Below are positions 10,361 to 20,368 of a stretch of 64,000 nt of DNA, piece by piece; the stretch's first letter is position 1; each line of letters begins with the position of its first letter. The notes under the pieces were generated by a model. It did no database searches and was not told the DNA's origin. It was given only the letters and a program-made list of their open reading frames with translations. This stretch comes from Halarcobacter bivalviorum. Lineage in GTDB: Bacteria > Campylobacterota > Campylobacteria > Campylobacterales > Arcobacteraceae. The DNA is taken from contig NZ_CP031217.1 in NCBI RefSeq assembly GCF_003346815.1, positions 310,001-374,000 of the forward strand, given 5' to 3'. Position numbers and translations under genes: made by a program.

Positions 10361-11838
10361 TTTGCTGCTCCAATATGTAAAATATCATTTAAGTAGTGAG
10401 TTACAGTAGGCTCAAACTTATCGATAAAAATATCTGGGTAAATACCCATTAAAAATACAAGAACAACCCAAGGAGCTAAACCAACAATTTCTTTGATTTT
10501 TAAATCTCTGAATTTAAGTGTTTCACCCTCTCTATCTTGTAGAATTGCTCTTTGGAACATCCATAACATATATGATGCACCAATAATAACTGTAAGAGCA
10601 GAAATATAACCAAGTGTATGATTGAATTCATAAATACCAAAAATAATTAATAATTCTGATACGAAACCATTTGTACCTGGAAGTCCAACGTTTGCAAATA
10701 ACATAATTGCAAAAATTGTAGTAAAGATTGGAGACTGTTTTGCTAATCCCCCTAAATCTTTAATTGTTTTATATCCTGTTTCATCATGGATAATACCAAC
10801 AAGTAAGAATAGGGCACCTGTTGCAATTGCGTGAGCAATAATTAAATATAAAGCACCATTAATACCAAAAGCATTTAATGAGAAAATACCTGCTGCAATA
10901 AAACTTAAGTGTGATGCAGAAGAGTAGGCAAACATTCTTTTAATATCATCTTGCATAAGTGCCGCAACACCAAAATAAACAAGACCAAATAATCCAATAA
11001 ATACAAACCAAGCTGAGAATTCAACATAAATCTCAGGGAAAATAGGAATTAAGAATCTAACGATTGCATAAACACCTAATTTTGCCATAATTGATGATAA
11101 TAAAAATACTGCACCTGTAGGAGCATTTTTATATGTTTCCATAATCCAAGTATGTAATGGGAAAATAGGAATCTTAATAGCAAACGCAGAAAGGAATGCT
11201 AAAAATAACCAGATTCTTTCATTATAAGATAATGATGTGATTTGAGTTAAGTTATCATATTGAAATGACCAAGAACCAAACTCAGCATGATATGCAACTC
11301 CAAGATATAACATTGCAACAAACATTAAAAGTGAACCAAGCATAGTATATACTGTTACTTTAATAGTTGTGAATACTTTATCTCCAAATCCATAAATACC
11401 AATCATTAAGAATACTGGTAATAACATAACTTCCCAGAAGAAATAGAACAGAATTACATCTAATGCTAAAAGTGAACCAGTAACACCAGCTTGTACTAAT
11501 AACATATTAATCCAGTAACCTTTAGTTCTACCTTCCCATAATAGAAGATATGCAGTAGGAATTAAAATAGCAATCATCATTAAAATAGTTAAAGAGAAAC
11601 CATCAACACCAATGTAGTAGTTAATTCCATAAGAAGCAATCCATGGAACATTTGTAACAAACTGCATTCCTGCACTTGGTTCAAACTCAATATAAAGTTT
11701 TAATACAAGTGCTAAGATAACTGTAGTTGTTAGAAACGCAATGTTTCTAACAGTTTCTACATGCTTAGTAGTAATCATTAATCCAAATGCTACTACGGCT
11801 GGTAAAAATATAATAAACGATAAAATATCTGCACTCAT
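10357..11838 (-). CDS. nuoM: NADH-quinone oxidoreductase subunit M
   Basis: The 493-residue antiporter-like subunit of complex I. It has about 14 transmembrane segments. Family motifs include [20 protein letters not shown] with the conserved helix-5 glutamate, [15 protein letters not shown] with the conserved lysine, and the [10 protein letters not shown] region. It starts one base after nuoL and overlaps nuoN by four. Length is normal for NuoM. Confidence 0.95.
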   Translation of the reverse strand: MSADILSFIIFLPAVVAFGLMITTKHVETVRNIAFLTTTVILALVLKLYIEFEPSAGMQFVTNVPWIASYGINYYIGVDGFSLTILMMIAILIPTAYLLLWEGRTKGYWINMLLVQAGVTGSLLALDVILFYFFWEVMLLPVFLMIGIYGFGDKVFTTIKVTVYTMLGSLLMFVAMLYLGVAYHAEFGSWSFQYDNLTQITSLSYNERIWLFLAFLSAFAIKIPIFPLHTWIMETYKNAPTGAVFLLSSIMAKLGVYAIVRFLIPIFPEIYVEFSAWFVFIGLFGLVYFGVAALMQDDIKRMFAYSSASHLSFIAAGIFSLNAFGINGALYLIIAHAIATGALFLLVGIIHDETGYKTIKDLGGLAKQSPIFTTIFAIMLFANVGLPGTNGFVSELLIIFGIYEFNHTLGYISALTVIIGASYMLWMFQRAILQDREGETLKFRDLKIKEIVGLAPWVVLVFLMGIYPDIFIDKFEPTVTHYLNDILHIGAAK

Positions 11839-11839
11839 A

Positions 11840-13729
11840 TTACAATCCTAAAGAAATATATAAATAGATAAATACAGCACTCATACCTACAAGCATGAAC
11901 GCAGCATAAAATCTTACATTAGCATTTTGAATAGTTGCAACTTTTTTACCAAACTCAACAAATTGTTCACAAGTTGACATAATAAATCCATCGATAATTT
12001 TCATATCTAAAATTTTGTCAATCATTACAGAGATTTTTTTAGAGAATTGAACAAATACTAAATCGTAGAACTCATCTACATAGAATTTATTAGCAATAAT
12101 ACCTTTTTCATCTTCTGGTTTATAAACATCGAAGTTTGCGTATTTTTTATATGCAACAAAAATACCTGTTGCTGCTACTAAAATAGATGCAGCCATTAAA
12201 ATGTACTCAGTTGTATGAGACATATGAATTTTAATTGAATTTGTTTGTGCTAACCAAGTATCAACTAGATGTGAACCACCAAAAATTGCTGGGAAGTTTA
12301 AGAACCCTGCAAATACTGCCCCAATTGCTAAAATCATAAGTGGGAAAGTAATTGTTTTTGATGTATATACATAAGGTACTGTATCTTTAGTTGGTGCAAC
12401 AAATACAATAAAATATAATCTAAACATATAGAATGCTGTTAAAAATGCAGTAAACATTCCAATTCCCCAGATTAAATATTGACCCTCTTGAAAAGCTGCT
12501 GCTAAAATAGCATCTTTAGAGAAGAAACCTGAAAATGGAGGAATACCAGCAATAGCGATAACACCAATTAGAAAAGTAAACTTAATAATTGGTAATTGTG
12601 CTCTATGTTGTGCAATTTTGAAGATATTTTGTTCGTGGTGAAGTGCAATGATAATACCACCTGCACCCATGAATAACATTGCTTTAAAGAAAGCGTGTGT
12701 AAATACATGGAAAAGACCTGAACTATAAAAACCTAAACCTACAGCAATAAACATATATCCTAATTGAGACATTGTTGAATATGCAAGGATTTTCTTAATA
12801 TCTTGTTGTCTTGTTGCAATAACAGCTGCAAGTAAAGCAGAAAATGCACCAATATAAGCAATAAAGATACCAATATCTTCAATTCCAGAATATAGGAAAT
12901 GAAATCTTGCAACCATATAAACCCCAGCTGTTACCATTGTTGCTGCGTGAATAAGTGCAGAAATTGGTGTTGGTCCTGCCATTGCATCTGGAAGCCAAAC
13001 ATATAATGGAACCTGAGCTGATTTACCCATAGCACCAACAAATAGTAAGAAACCTGCTAATGCTAATAAACCAGTAGAAGCATTAGAGATATTTGCTTCA
13101 AGTGAAGAGAAGCTTAAATCTACTTGTCCAAGAGCAAAGAATAGAGTTACAATACCTAAGATAAATCCAAAGTCACCAACTCTGTTTGCAATAAATGCTT
13201 TATTACCAGCGATAACATTCTCTTTATCACCATAATAAAATGCAATTAGTAAGTATGAACAAACTCCAACACCTTCCCATCCAATGAAAAGAATAACTGG
13301 GTTATCTGCAAGTACAAGGATTAACATTGATGCTAAGAATAGGTTAAAGTAAGCAAAGAATTTACCAAAACCATTATCTCCTGTCATATATCCAATTGCA
13401 TAGATGTGAATTAACCATCCAACAAAAGTTACGAACATAGACATAAAGATAGCTAAGTTATCACCTAAAAATGCCATAGTAATATTTAAATCACCAATAT
13501 TTACCCAAGTAAAAAGTTGTTGTTTAAAAGTTACACCACCATCTACCATATCTAAAAATAGACTTAGTGTAATTAAAAAGGCAATAAGTGGAGTACCTGT
13601 TCCAATGATTGAAAATAGTGTTTCAGATACTGGTTTTCTTTTTACATGGTAAAAATATAATCCACCATTTAAAATTGCACCCATTAATGGAGCAAGAATA
13701 ATCCAAACTAACAGTGAAGTATCTATCAT
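11840..13729 (-). CDS. nuoL: NADH-quinone oxidoreductase subunit L
   Basis: The 629-residue distal antiporter-like subunit of complex I. The hydrophobic core has the motifs FIGWEGVGVCSYLLI (conserved glutamate), GAMGKSAQVPLYVWLPDAM (conserved lysine) and GPTPISALIHAATMVTAG. The C-terminal part includes the region expected for the amphipathic lateral helix and a final membrane anchor. It overlaps nuoK by four bases. Confidence 0.96.
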   Translation of the reverse strand: MIDTSLLVWIILAPLMGAILNGGLYFYHVKRKPVSETLFSIIGTGTPLIAFLITLSLFLDMVDGGVTFKQQLFTWVNIGDLNITMAFLGDNLAIFMSMFVTFVGWLIHIYAIGYMTGDNGFGKFFAYFNLFLASMLILVLADNPVILFIGWEGVGVCSYLLIAFYYGDKENVIAGNKAFIANRVGDFGFILGIVTLFFALGQVDLSFSSLEANISNASTGLLALAGFLLFVGAMGKSAQVPLYVWLPDAMAGPTPISALIHAATMVTAGVYMVARFHFLYSGIEDIGIFIAYIGAFSALLAAVIATRQQDIKKILAYSTMSQLGYMFIAVGLGFYSSGLFHVFTHAFFKAMLFMGAGGIIIALHHEQNIFKIAQHRAQLPIIKFTFLIGVIAIAGIPPFSGFFSKDAILAAAFQEGQYLIWGIGMFTAFLTAFYMFRLYFIVFVAPTKDTVPYVYTSKTITFPLMILAIGAVFAGFLNFPAIFGGSHLVDTWLAQTNSIKIHMSHTTEYILMAASILVAATGIFVAYKKYANFDVYKPEDEKGIIANKFYVDEFYDLVFVQFSKKISVMIDKILDMKIIDGFIMSTCEQFVEFGKKVATIQNANVRFYAAFMLVGMSAVFIYLYISLGL

Positions 13730-14040
13730 GATTTTTCTCCTTGTGTTAGTGTTGTAAAGATATCAGTATCTAATGACTTTTTCGTTCTAAATAATAGGAT
13801 TATTACAGATAGGAAAATTGCTGCTTCTGCTGCTGCAATTGAAATAACCATAATTGTAATAATTTGTGGGTCCATATTAAAATGATATCTTGCAAATGTT
13901 ATAAGGAAAAGTGCAATTCCATTTAACATAAGTTCTATTGACATGTAAATAACGAAAATATTTCTTCTAGCAATTACACCTATAACACCAATAGAAAAAA
14001 GAATCATAGAGACAAAAGCATAAGATGTTAAACTAATCAT
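13726..14040 (-). CDS. nuoK: NADH-quinone oxidoreductase subunit K
   Basis: The 104-residue membrane subunit of complex I with three predicted helices. The conserved glutamates of helices 2 and 3 are seen in YMSIELMLNGIALF and IAAAEAAIFLSVIILLF; these link the quinone chamber to the proton path. Overlaps nuoJ and nuoL by four bases each. Confidence 0.95.
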   Translation of the reverse strand: MISLTSYAFVSMILFSIGVIGVIARRNIFVIYMSIELMLNGIALFLITFARYHFNMDPQIITIMVISIAAAEAAIFLSVIILLFRTKKSLDTDIFTTLTQGEKS

Positions 14041-14555
14041 GCATTCTCCTTCTTAGATTTTTTTCTTTTTGCTAAAACAATTGAACCAACAAGTGCAACT
14101 AATAGAAGAATAGAAATTAATTCAAATGCTAAAATCCAATCATTATATAAAAGCATACCAATTGGTTTGATATCTCCAAAATCTGAGTTTGCCATGATAT
14201 TCATGTCAGCATCAGGAAGATTTGATACAGCTTTTAAAATAACCATATTAAAAGGTATCATTATTATTGCACCAACTGCAATTAACATATATTTCTTAGG
14301 CTCTTTAGGAAGATGCTCTTCTTTAATATTAAGAAACATAAGTAAAAATAGAATTAGTGTCATAATTGCACCAGCATAAACTATAATTTGAACCATGAAA
14401 AGGAATGTTGCATTTAATAAAGCAAACAGACCTGCCACAGATAAAATAGAAACTAATAGTCCAAGTGCTGAGTACATTGGGTTTCTATATACTAGCATCA
14501 TAACTGCACCAAGTACAGCAAAGATACTAAGTGCTACAAATATTAAATCACTCAT
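14037..14555 (-). CDS. nuoJ: NADH-quinone oxidoreductase subunit J
   Basis: Membrane subunit of complex I, 172 residues with five predicted helices, including the VQIIVYAGAIMTLILFLLMF stretch that in NuoJ forms the pi-bulge helix. I place the start at the ATG at 14555 (MSDLIFVAL) because AAAGGA lies about nine bases upstream and it overlaps nuoI by only eight bases; the in-frame ATG at 14579 would overlap nuoI by 32 and lacks a ribosome-binding site. Confidence 0.92.
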   Translation of the reverse strand: MSDLIFVALSIFAVLGAVMMLVYRNPMYSALGLLVSILSVAGLFALLNATFLFMVQIIVYAGAIMTLILFLLMFLNIKEEHLPKEPKKYMLIAVGAIIMIPFNMVILKAVSNLPDADMNIMANSDFGDIKPIGMLLYNDWILAFELISILLLVALVGSIVLAKRKKSKKENA

Positions 14556-15054
14556 TATCAAAATCCTTTGAACGTTCATTAGACATTAGGTATTTTTTAT
14601 CAACTACGAAGTCTTCTCTTTTACTTCCTGTGAAACTAAAAATTCCCGTATCCATTCTAATTGCATCACAAGGACAAGCTTCTACGCAATACCCACAGTA
14701 TACACACTCAAGAAGGTCGATTTTAAACTCTTTAGGTCTTTTCTCAGCAACCTCGTCAAATCTCTCTTCTGCATCAATAAAGATACATTGTGCAGGACAA
14801 GCAGTTGCACACATATAACAAGCAACACACTTCTCACTACCATCGTCCCACTTTGTTAATCTGTGAACACCTCTATATCTATCTGTAATATCATCAGGTT
14901 GAACTTCAGGGTACTGCATTGTTTTAAGATTTGATACATCACTTAAATTTTCTCTAAAGTGTCTAAAAGTAGTCTTCATCCCACCTACAATTGCAGGGAT
15001 ATATAATCTATCTTTTAGAGACTTTCCGTGTCTTTCTACAATTTTAATTCCCAT
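14548..15054 (-). CDS. nuoI: NADH-quinone oxidoreductase subunit I
   Basis: The 168-residue ferredoxin-like subunit of complex I carrying two [4Fe-4S] clusters (N6a, N6b) between NuoG and NuoB. The eight ligands are in CVACYMCATACP and CVYCGYCVEACP. It follows nuoH by one base and overlaps nuoJ by eight. Confidence 0.95.
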   Translation of the reverse strand: MGIKIVERHGKSLKDRLYIPAIVGGMKTTFRHFRENLSDVSNLKTMQYPEVQPDDITDRYRGVHRLTKWDDGSEKCVACYMCATACPAQCIFIDAEERFDEVAEKRPKEFKIDLLECVYCGYCVEACPCDAIRMDTGIFSFTGSKREDFVVDKKYLMSNERSKDFDNE

Positions 15055-15055
15055 A

Positions 15056-16339
15056 TTAACTTCCTGTTACTACAACAAATGTTGCTGTTATTACAATATT
15101 TAATATTGCTAATGGAATAAGAACTTTCCATCCTAACATTTGTAATTGGTCATATCTAAATCTTAAAAGTGTCCATCTAATCCAGATGAATACAAAGTTC
15201 ATAAATAAGAATTTAGCTACAAATGTACCAATTTGGATAACTGCTGTTGCAATATTAACACCATTTTCACCAAGTCCTGTAACTAAGAACATAATTAAAA
15301 CAGCACAAATAACAATTGCAATTAACCAGAATCCTCTAATTAAAATATTCTTTTCTCTTTGTCTCTTATCATTTTTATCTAGCCAGTCATAGTTTTTGCT
15401 CATCCATTTACCAAAAAGGTAAGCTTTTATTGGTAATAAAATAACAATAGCTAAAATAACATAGTTGATATTATTTTGAATAGTAGCAGTATCCATCCAA
15501 GGAATTTGATATCCACCTAAGAATAAAGTTACAATAATTGCAGAAGAAGCACTCATTGCAGCATATTCCCCAACTTGGAAAAGACCAAATCTCATAGCAG
15601 AATATTCAGTATGGTAACCTGCAACAATCTCAGATTCACCCTCCGCAATATCAAAAGGTGTTCTATTTGTTTCAGCAAATGCTGTAACAATAAAGATTAA
15701 GGCAGCTAATGGTTGCATAAAAATACCCCATGCTGGAATAACACCAAAGATTGTTCCACCTTGAGCTTGTACCATATCATTTAAGTTGATTGAACCATAT
15801 GTTAATAAAACAGAAATAATTGATAATCCCATTGCTGCTTCATAAGAAATAACTTGTGCAGAAGCTCTAATCCCACCTAATAGACCATATTTATTTTGAG
15901 ATGAATATCCACCTAAGATAATACCAAATACAGATAAACCAGCAAATGCTAAGAACCACATAATTCCAAGTTGAGTTGGAATAGCTTGCATCATAAAACT
16001 CTCACCATCAACAACTAAGTTATCAGCAAAAGGAATAACAGCCATTGTTAAAAATGAACATATAAATACAAGAGCAGGAGCAATTGTATAAAGAAATTTT
16101 TCTTTAATATGTGCAGGAGTAAAATCCTCTTTAAATACAAGCTTTAACATATCGGCGATTGCTTGGATTAATCCTCCAAGTCTAATTCCCCCGATATCAC
16201 ATCTATTTGGACCAGTTCTATCTTGAATAAAACCAGCTACTCTTCTCTCCCACCAAACCATAATTGGAGTTGTTCCAACTGATAAAATTTTAGCAAGTAG
16301 AATGTTTACGATTATAATTACTATTGCAGCTGTACTCAT
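15056..16339 (-). CDS. nuoH: NADH-quinone oxidoreductase subunit H, with a C-terminal-half insertion
   Basis: The membrane subunit forming the quinone chamber of complex I. Signatures are WWERRVAGFIQDRTGPNR and AFAETNRTPFDIAEGESEIVAG with YSAMRF. At 427 residues it is about 100 longer than the E. coli protein (325). The extra material lies after the DIAEGE region, where a charged loop KNYDWLDKNDKRQREK (around residues 318-333) separates added hydrophobic segments from the last conserved helix. It overlaps nuoG by four bases. Confidence 0.93.
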   Translation of the reverse strand: MSTAAIVIIIVNILLAKILSVGTTPIMVWWERRVAGFIQDRTGPNRCDIGGIRLGGLIQAIADMLKLVFKEDFTPAHIKEKFLYTIAPALVFICSFLTMAVIPFADNLVVDGESFMMQAIPTQLGIMWFLAFAGLSVFGIILGGYSSQNKYGLLGGIRASAQVISYEAAMGLSIISVLLTYGSINLNDMVQAQGGTIFGVIPAWGIFMQPLAALIFIVTAFAETNRTPFDIAEGESEIVAGYHTEYSAMRFGLFQVGEYAAMSASSAIIVTLFLGGYQIPWMDTATIQNNINYVILAIVILLPIKAYLFGKWMSKNYDWLDKNDKRQREKNILIRGFWLIAIVICAVLIMFLVTGLGENGVNIATAVIQIGTFVAKFLFMNFVFIWIRWTLLRFRYDQLQMLGWKVLIPLAILNIVITATFVVVTGS

Positions 16340-17772
16340 AGACTACCTTTGTTAACCATAGATTTAATATGTTCAATAAGTGAAGATATTGATTCCATTG
16401 GGTTATCTTTTTTAAGTTTTGAAATAACTTTTTGTTTTTTACCTTCAAAGTTAATATAAGTACCACTTTTCTCATAGAAAGATGCAATTGGTATAGCAAT
16501 AGTAGCTTTTGAGATAGTTAAACAGTTATGTGAAAAACAACCAATAACAGTTTTACCTTCTAAAGCATCTAAATTTTGATCAAAGTAGTTGTTATTTAAA
16601 ATAACCACAACTTTAGCTTTTGCAATCTTTTTATTGAATCCTTCTTCTGTTTCATCAATATTTAACTCTTTGAATGAAGCTCTATTCGCACTTCTATCAC
16701 TTTTTCTTAAATAATCATCACCAAAAGTTTCATCAATATATTGTGGTGAATAACCAGTAACTTCACCTTTAACAGCTTCAGCTAATTTACAAATATTTTG
16801 CATCTCTTCTAAAGATAATGAAGGGTCTAAAACAAAAAGAGTATCATTCTTTTCTGTAATTGTTTTATACATTCCTGTAACAGTGTTACTAAACTCAGTT
16901 TCTGTTGAGTTTACTAAAGGAGTTACAAATCTATTTTCTTCTTCATTTTTGTAAGATAATCTACCCTCATCACAAATAAACCAACCATTTACATCTTTGT
17001 TTACTCTTGGTCTAAATCTAAAGATTTGGTCATCTTTATATTTCTCTTTTCTATGGTCTACATGAATATTACATCCCATTGAACAACCATTACAAATAGC
17101 ATCAAAAGATTCCATAAACCATACTCTTTGTTTAAATCTAAAATCTTTAGATGTTAATGCTCCAACTGGACATAAATCTACAACATTCATTGCATATGGA
17201 TTATCAAGAGGTCTTCCTGGGAATGTACCAATTACAGAGTGGTCTGCTCTAGAAATTACTCCAAGTTCGTTAGTACCCGTGATTTCAGAACAAAATCTAA
17301 CACATCTTGTACAAAGTACACATCTTTCTTGGTCTAACATTACATTAGAACCTAAATCTACTCTTTTTCTTGCAGTTACTTTTTGGCTTACATTTACTCT
17401 TGATTCATAGAAACCTGATTCCATGTAATAATCTTGCAGTTTACATTCTCCTGCTTGATCACACGTAGGACAGTCAATAGGGTGGTTAATAAGTTCAAGT
17501 TCTAGAATATCTTTTCTAACTTTCTCGATATTCTCACCTTTTGTTCTTACTACCATTCCTTCTTTAACTGGAGTATCGCACGCAATTTGAGGTCTTTTTT
17601 GACCTTCTATTTCTACCATACACATTCTGCAGTTACCATCTTTACCTAAGGCTTGATGGTAGCAAAAATGAGGGATATGAATATCTCGGTCTAAAAGAGT
17701 GTCTATTAAAAGACTACCCTTTTTTGCCTCGTGTTCTTCCCCATTTACTGAAAATTTAACTAATTCACTCAT
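16336..17772 (-). CDS. nuoG: NADH-quinone oxidoreductase subunit G, short form
   Basis: Iron-sulfur subunit of the complex I peripheral arm. Cluster ligands visible: [2Fe-2S] C37, C48, C51, C65; His-ligated [4Fe-4S] H97, C101, C104, C110; [4Fe-4S] C151, C154, C157, C201; and a fourth set C227, C230, C234, C267, which fits N7. At 478 residues it lacks most of the molybdopterin-oxidoreductase-like domain that makes typical NuoG 700-900 residues long. The remaining 200 residues end cleanly before the nuoH overlap, so this is a compact form, not a frameshift. It begins 29 bases after gltA. Confidence 0.9.
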   Translation of the reverse strand: MSELVKFSVNGEEHEAKKGSLLIDTLLDRDIHIPHFCYHQALGKDGNCRMCMVEIEGQKRPQIACDTPVKEGMVVRTKGENIEKVRKDILELELINHPIDCPTCDQAGECKLQDYYMESGFYESRVNVSQKVTARKRVDLGSNVMLDQERCVLCTRCVRFCSEITGTNELGVISRADHSVIGTFPGRPLDNPYAMNVVDLCPVGALTSKDFRFKQRVWFMESFDAICNGCSMGCNIHVDHRKEKYKDDQIFRFRPRVNKDVNGWFICDEGRLSYKNEEENRFVTPLVNSTETEFSNTVTGMYKTITEKNDTLFVLDPSLSLEEMQNICKLAEAVKGEVTGYSPQYIDETFGDDYLRKSDRSANRASFKELNIDETEEGFNKKIAKAKVVVILNNNYFDQNLDALEGKTVIGCFSHNCLTISKATIAIPIASFYEKSGTYINFEGKKQKVISKLKKDNPMESISSLIEHIKSMVNKGSL

Positions 17773-17801
17773 AGTGCGTCATCTCCTTTTTTTGACACTT
17801 C

Positions 17802-19088
17802 TTACTTACCTGTATATAGCTGTCTTGGTCTAGCAATTTTTGCAGTAGGATCTTGCTTTAATTCAGACCATTGAGAAATCCATCCTGGAATTCTTCCAAT
17901 AACAAAAATAGGAGTAAACATCTCTACTGGAATTTTAAGTGCAGTTAAAATTACACCTGAGTAGAAGTCAATGTTTGGATATAATCCTCTATCTTTGAAG
18001 TAATCATCACTTAATGCAGCTTCTTCAACTGCTGCAGCAATATCTAATAATTTAGAATCTAAGTTTAATTCTTCTCTTAATTTATCTTGTAATCCTTTTA
18101 ATGTTTCAGCTCTTGGGTCTCTGTTTTTATAAACTCTATGTCCAAATCCCATAAGTCTAAATGGATCATTTTTATCTTTTGCTTTTGCAATATAAGTTGG
18201 TACATTTTTAACATCACCAATTAATTTTAATTGGTCCATAACTTTTTCATTTGCTCCACCGTGAGCAGATCCCCATAAAGCAGAGATACCAGAAGCAATC
18301 GCAACATAAGGGTGAGCCTCAGTAGAACCAACATTTCTAACAGTAGTTGTAGAAGCATTTTGTTCATGATCTGCATGTAAAGTTAAAATTGCATCTAATG
18401 CATCAACTTCAACTTGCTTGATTTCATCATTTTTACCATTTCCAAGGTACTTCATACTTCCACCTGGATATGCTCTTAACATATATAAGAAGTTTTCAGT
18501 GAAGTATTTATTTACGTCTGGATAAATTAGTGGAGTACCAATTGAGTTTCTATAAGCCATAGCTGCGATAGTAGGCATTTTAGCTAGGATTCTTCTTCTC
18601 ATAGTTTTGAATTGTTCTTCATCTTCTAAATGTAAGTGATCTTTATAGAATGCTGCTAATGCCATAGTTGCAGCACCCATAGTTGCCATTGGGTGAGCTC
18701 CATCTGGTAATGCATCAAATAATCTAATAATACCTTCATTTAAAAAAGATCTATGTCTAATTTCTAAATCAAAAGCATTTGATTCTTCTTCATTTGGAAG
18801 TCTTCCCATCATAAGAAGGTGACATACATCTAGGTATGATTTCTTACCTGCAAGTTCTTGAATAGGGTAACCTCTATATCTTAACTCAGAGTTTTCACCA
18901 TCAATAAATGTGATTTTTGATTCACAAGATGCAGTTGAAGTATATCCTGGGTCATAAGTGAACATTCCAGAATCTTTATAAAAAGTTCTAATATCTAATA
19001 CGTCTGGTCCTCTTGTCCCACTTAAAACATCATACTCATAAGATTTACCATTTCTGTTATCTGTTAGTGTAAAAGTATTCTTTCCCAT
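17802..19088 (-). CDS. gltA: Citrate synthase
   Basis: Condenses oxaloacetate and acetyl-CoA to citrate, first step of the citric acid cycle. The 428-residue protein has the active-site motifs GSAHGGANEKV and GFGHRVYKNRDPRA and length of type II hexameric bacterial citrate synthases. It lies on the same strand inside the nuo operon, 20 bases after nuoF and 29 before nuoG, with RBS AAGGAG eight bases before the ATG. No promoter or terminator is visible in those gaps, so it is most likely co-transcribed with complex I. Confidence 0.97.
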   Translation of the reverse strand: MGKNTFTLTDNRNGKSYEYDVLSGTRGPDVLDIRTFYKDSGMFTYDPGYTSTASCESKITFIDGENSELRYRGYPIQELAGKKSYLDVCHLLMMGRLPNEEESNAFDLEIRHRSFLNEGIIRLFDALPDGAHPMATMGAATMALAAFYKDHLHLEDEEQFKTMRRRILAKMPTIAAMAYRNSIGTPLIYPDVNKYFTENFLYMLRAYPGGSMKYLGNGKNDEIKQVEVDALDAILTLHADHEQNASTTTVRNVGSTEAHPYVAIASGISALWGSAHGGANEKVMDQLKLIGDVKNVPTYIAKAKDKNDPFRLMGFGHRVYKNRDPRAETLKGLQDKLREELNLDSKLLDIAAAVEEAALSDDYFKDRGLYPNIDFYSGVILTALKIPVEMFTPIFVIGRIPGWISQWSELKQDPTAKIARPRQLYTGK

Positions 19089-19108
19089 CTTTCATATCTC
19101 CTTATATT

Positions 19109-20368
19109 TTAGTTTTTAAAGTATTCAACAAATTCATGTCTATATTTTTCAACAATGCTTTGGATAATGTCTTTAACTGCAGGTGCAAATACACAAATAG
19201 TTTTTCCATTCATTGTTCCACATACATCTATAATAGTGTCTAGATCTGCATCTGAACCATTACCTTCTAAAATCTTTTTGATAGTTTTATCAATCCAACC
19301 AGTTCCCTCTCTACAAGGAGTACATTGTCCACAAGACTCATGGTGATAAAATTCAATTAAGTTTTTTGCAACTTCAACCATTGAAGTACCTTCTGGAATA
19401 ATCATCATTCCACCAGTACCAAGGGTTGAACCAATATCCCACATAGATTCATAATCTAATTGTGCTTTTTCAACTTCTTCAGCAGTTAAAATAGGACAAG
19501 AAGCTCCACCAGGAATTACTGCTTTTAACTTAAGTCCATCTCTCATACCACCACCAATATCATTGATAACATCAAGCATCTTTTCACCATATTGAAGTTC
19601 ATAAACTCCAGGATTTTTTACTGGACCACTCATCGCAAAAAGCATAGTTCCAGGTGCTCTTTCAGTTCCCCATTTAGTATATGATTCATAACCATTTAGT
19701 ACTATATTTGGAACAGATGAAATTGTCTCAACATTATTTACTGTTGCAGGCATTCCATAAAACCACTCACACTCTTTACCATGTGGTTTAAGTCTTGGGT
19801 GTCCTCTTTTACCTTCAATTGATTCAATTAAAGCAGATTTTTCACCACAAATATAAGCTCCACCACCTCTGTGAACAGTAATGTCAATTCTATAATCATA
19901 TTTGTTCATTACTTTTTCACCAATGATTCCAGCTTCATATGCTTCATCAATTGCTTCATTTAGTCTATCGATGAACCATTTATATTCACCTCTAATATAG
20001 ATATATGCATCATGTGCACCAATTGCATATGATGAACAAATAATACCTTCAATTAATAAATGTGGATCATATTGGAAAATTTGTCTATCTTTAAATGTTC
20101 CAGGCTCTGATTCATCTCCATTTACGATTAAGTATCTTGGTCTTTCATCAATAGGTGGCATCAATTTCCATTTTGGTCCACAAGCAGCACCACCACCACC
20201 TTTTCCTCTTAATCCAGATTTACAAACTTCTTCTGTGATTTCATCAGGTTGCATTGAGAATGCTTTATCAATAGACTCATATCTTCCATTTTTTAAAGCA
20301 ACTTCTAATTTATGAGAATCAGGAATGTCGAAGTTTTTACTAACAATTTTTACTAATTCAACTGCCAT
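19109..20368 (-). CDS. nuoF: NADH-quinone oxidoreductase subunit F (nucleotide- and FMN-binding), unusual pocket
   Basis: The 419-residue subunit that binds FMN and the pyridine nucleotide in complex I. The N3 [4Fe-4S] ligands are C346, C349, C352 and C392. The nucleotide loop reads GLRGKGGGGAACGPKW at 52-67, where most NuoF have GRGGAGF-TG-KW, and the usual GEET is GEKS (175-178). The remaining core (NGDESEPGTFKDR, GGGAYICGE) is conserved. The changes are next to the nucleotide site, so donor specificity may differ. One-base overlap with nuoE. Confidence 0.93.
   Translation of the reverse strand: MAVELVKIVSKNFDIPDSHKLEVALKNGRYESIDKAFSMQPDEITEEVCKSGLRGKGGGGAACGPKWKLMPPIDERPRYLIVNGDESEPGTFKDRQIFQYDPHLLIEGIICSSYAIGAHDAYIYIRGEYKWFIDRLNEAIDEAYEAGIIGEKVMNKYDYRIDITVHRGGGAYICGEKSALIESIEGKRGHPRLKPHGKECEWFYGMPATVNNVETISSVPNIVLNGYESYTKWGTERAPGTMLFAMSGPVKNPGVYELQYGEKMLDVINDIGGGMRDGLKLKAVIPGGASCPILTAEEVEKAQLDYESMWDIGSTLGTGGMMIIPEGTSMVEVAKNLIEFYHHESCGQCTPCREGTGWIDKTIKKILEGNGSDADLDTIIDVCGTMNGKTICVFAPAVKDIIQSIVEKYRHEFVEYFKN

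Noticed and set aside
16290-16499. Minus-strand 69-codon frame at the nuoG/nuoH junction, considered as a missing NuoG piece
   Set aside because: It lies out of frame within the end of nuoG and shows no similarity to NuoG domain sequence.
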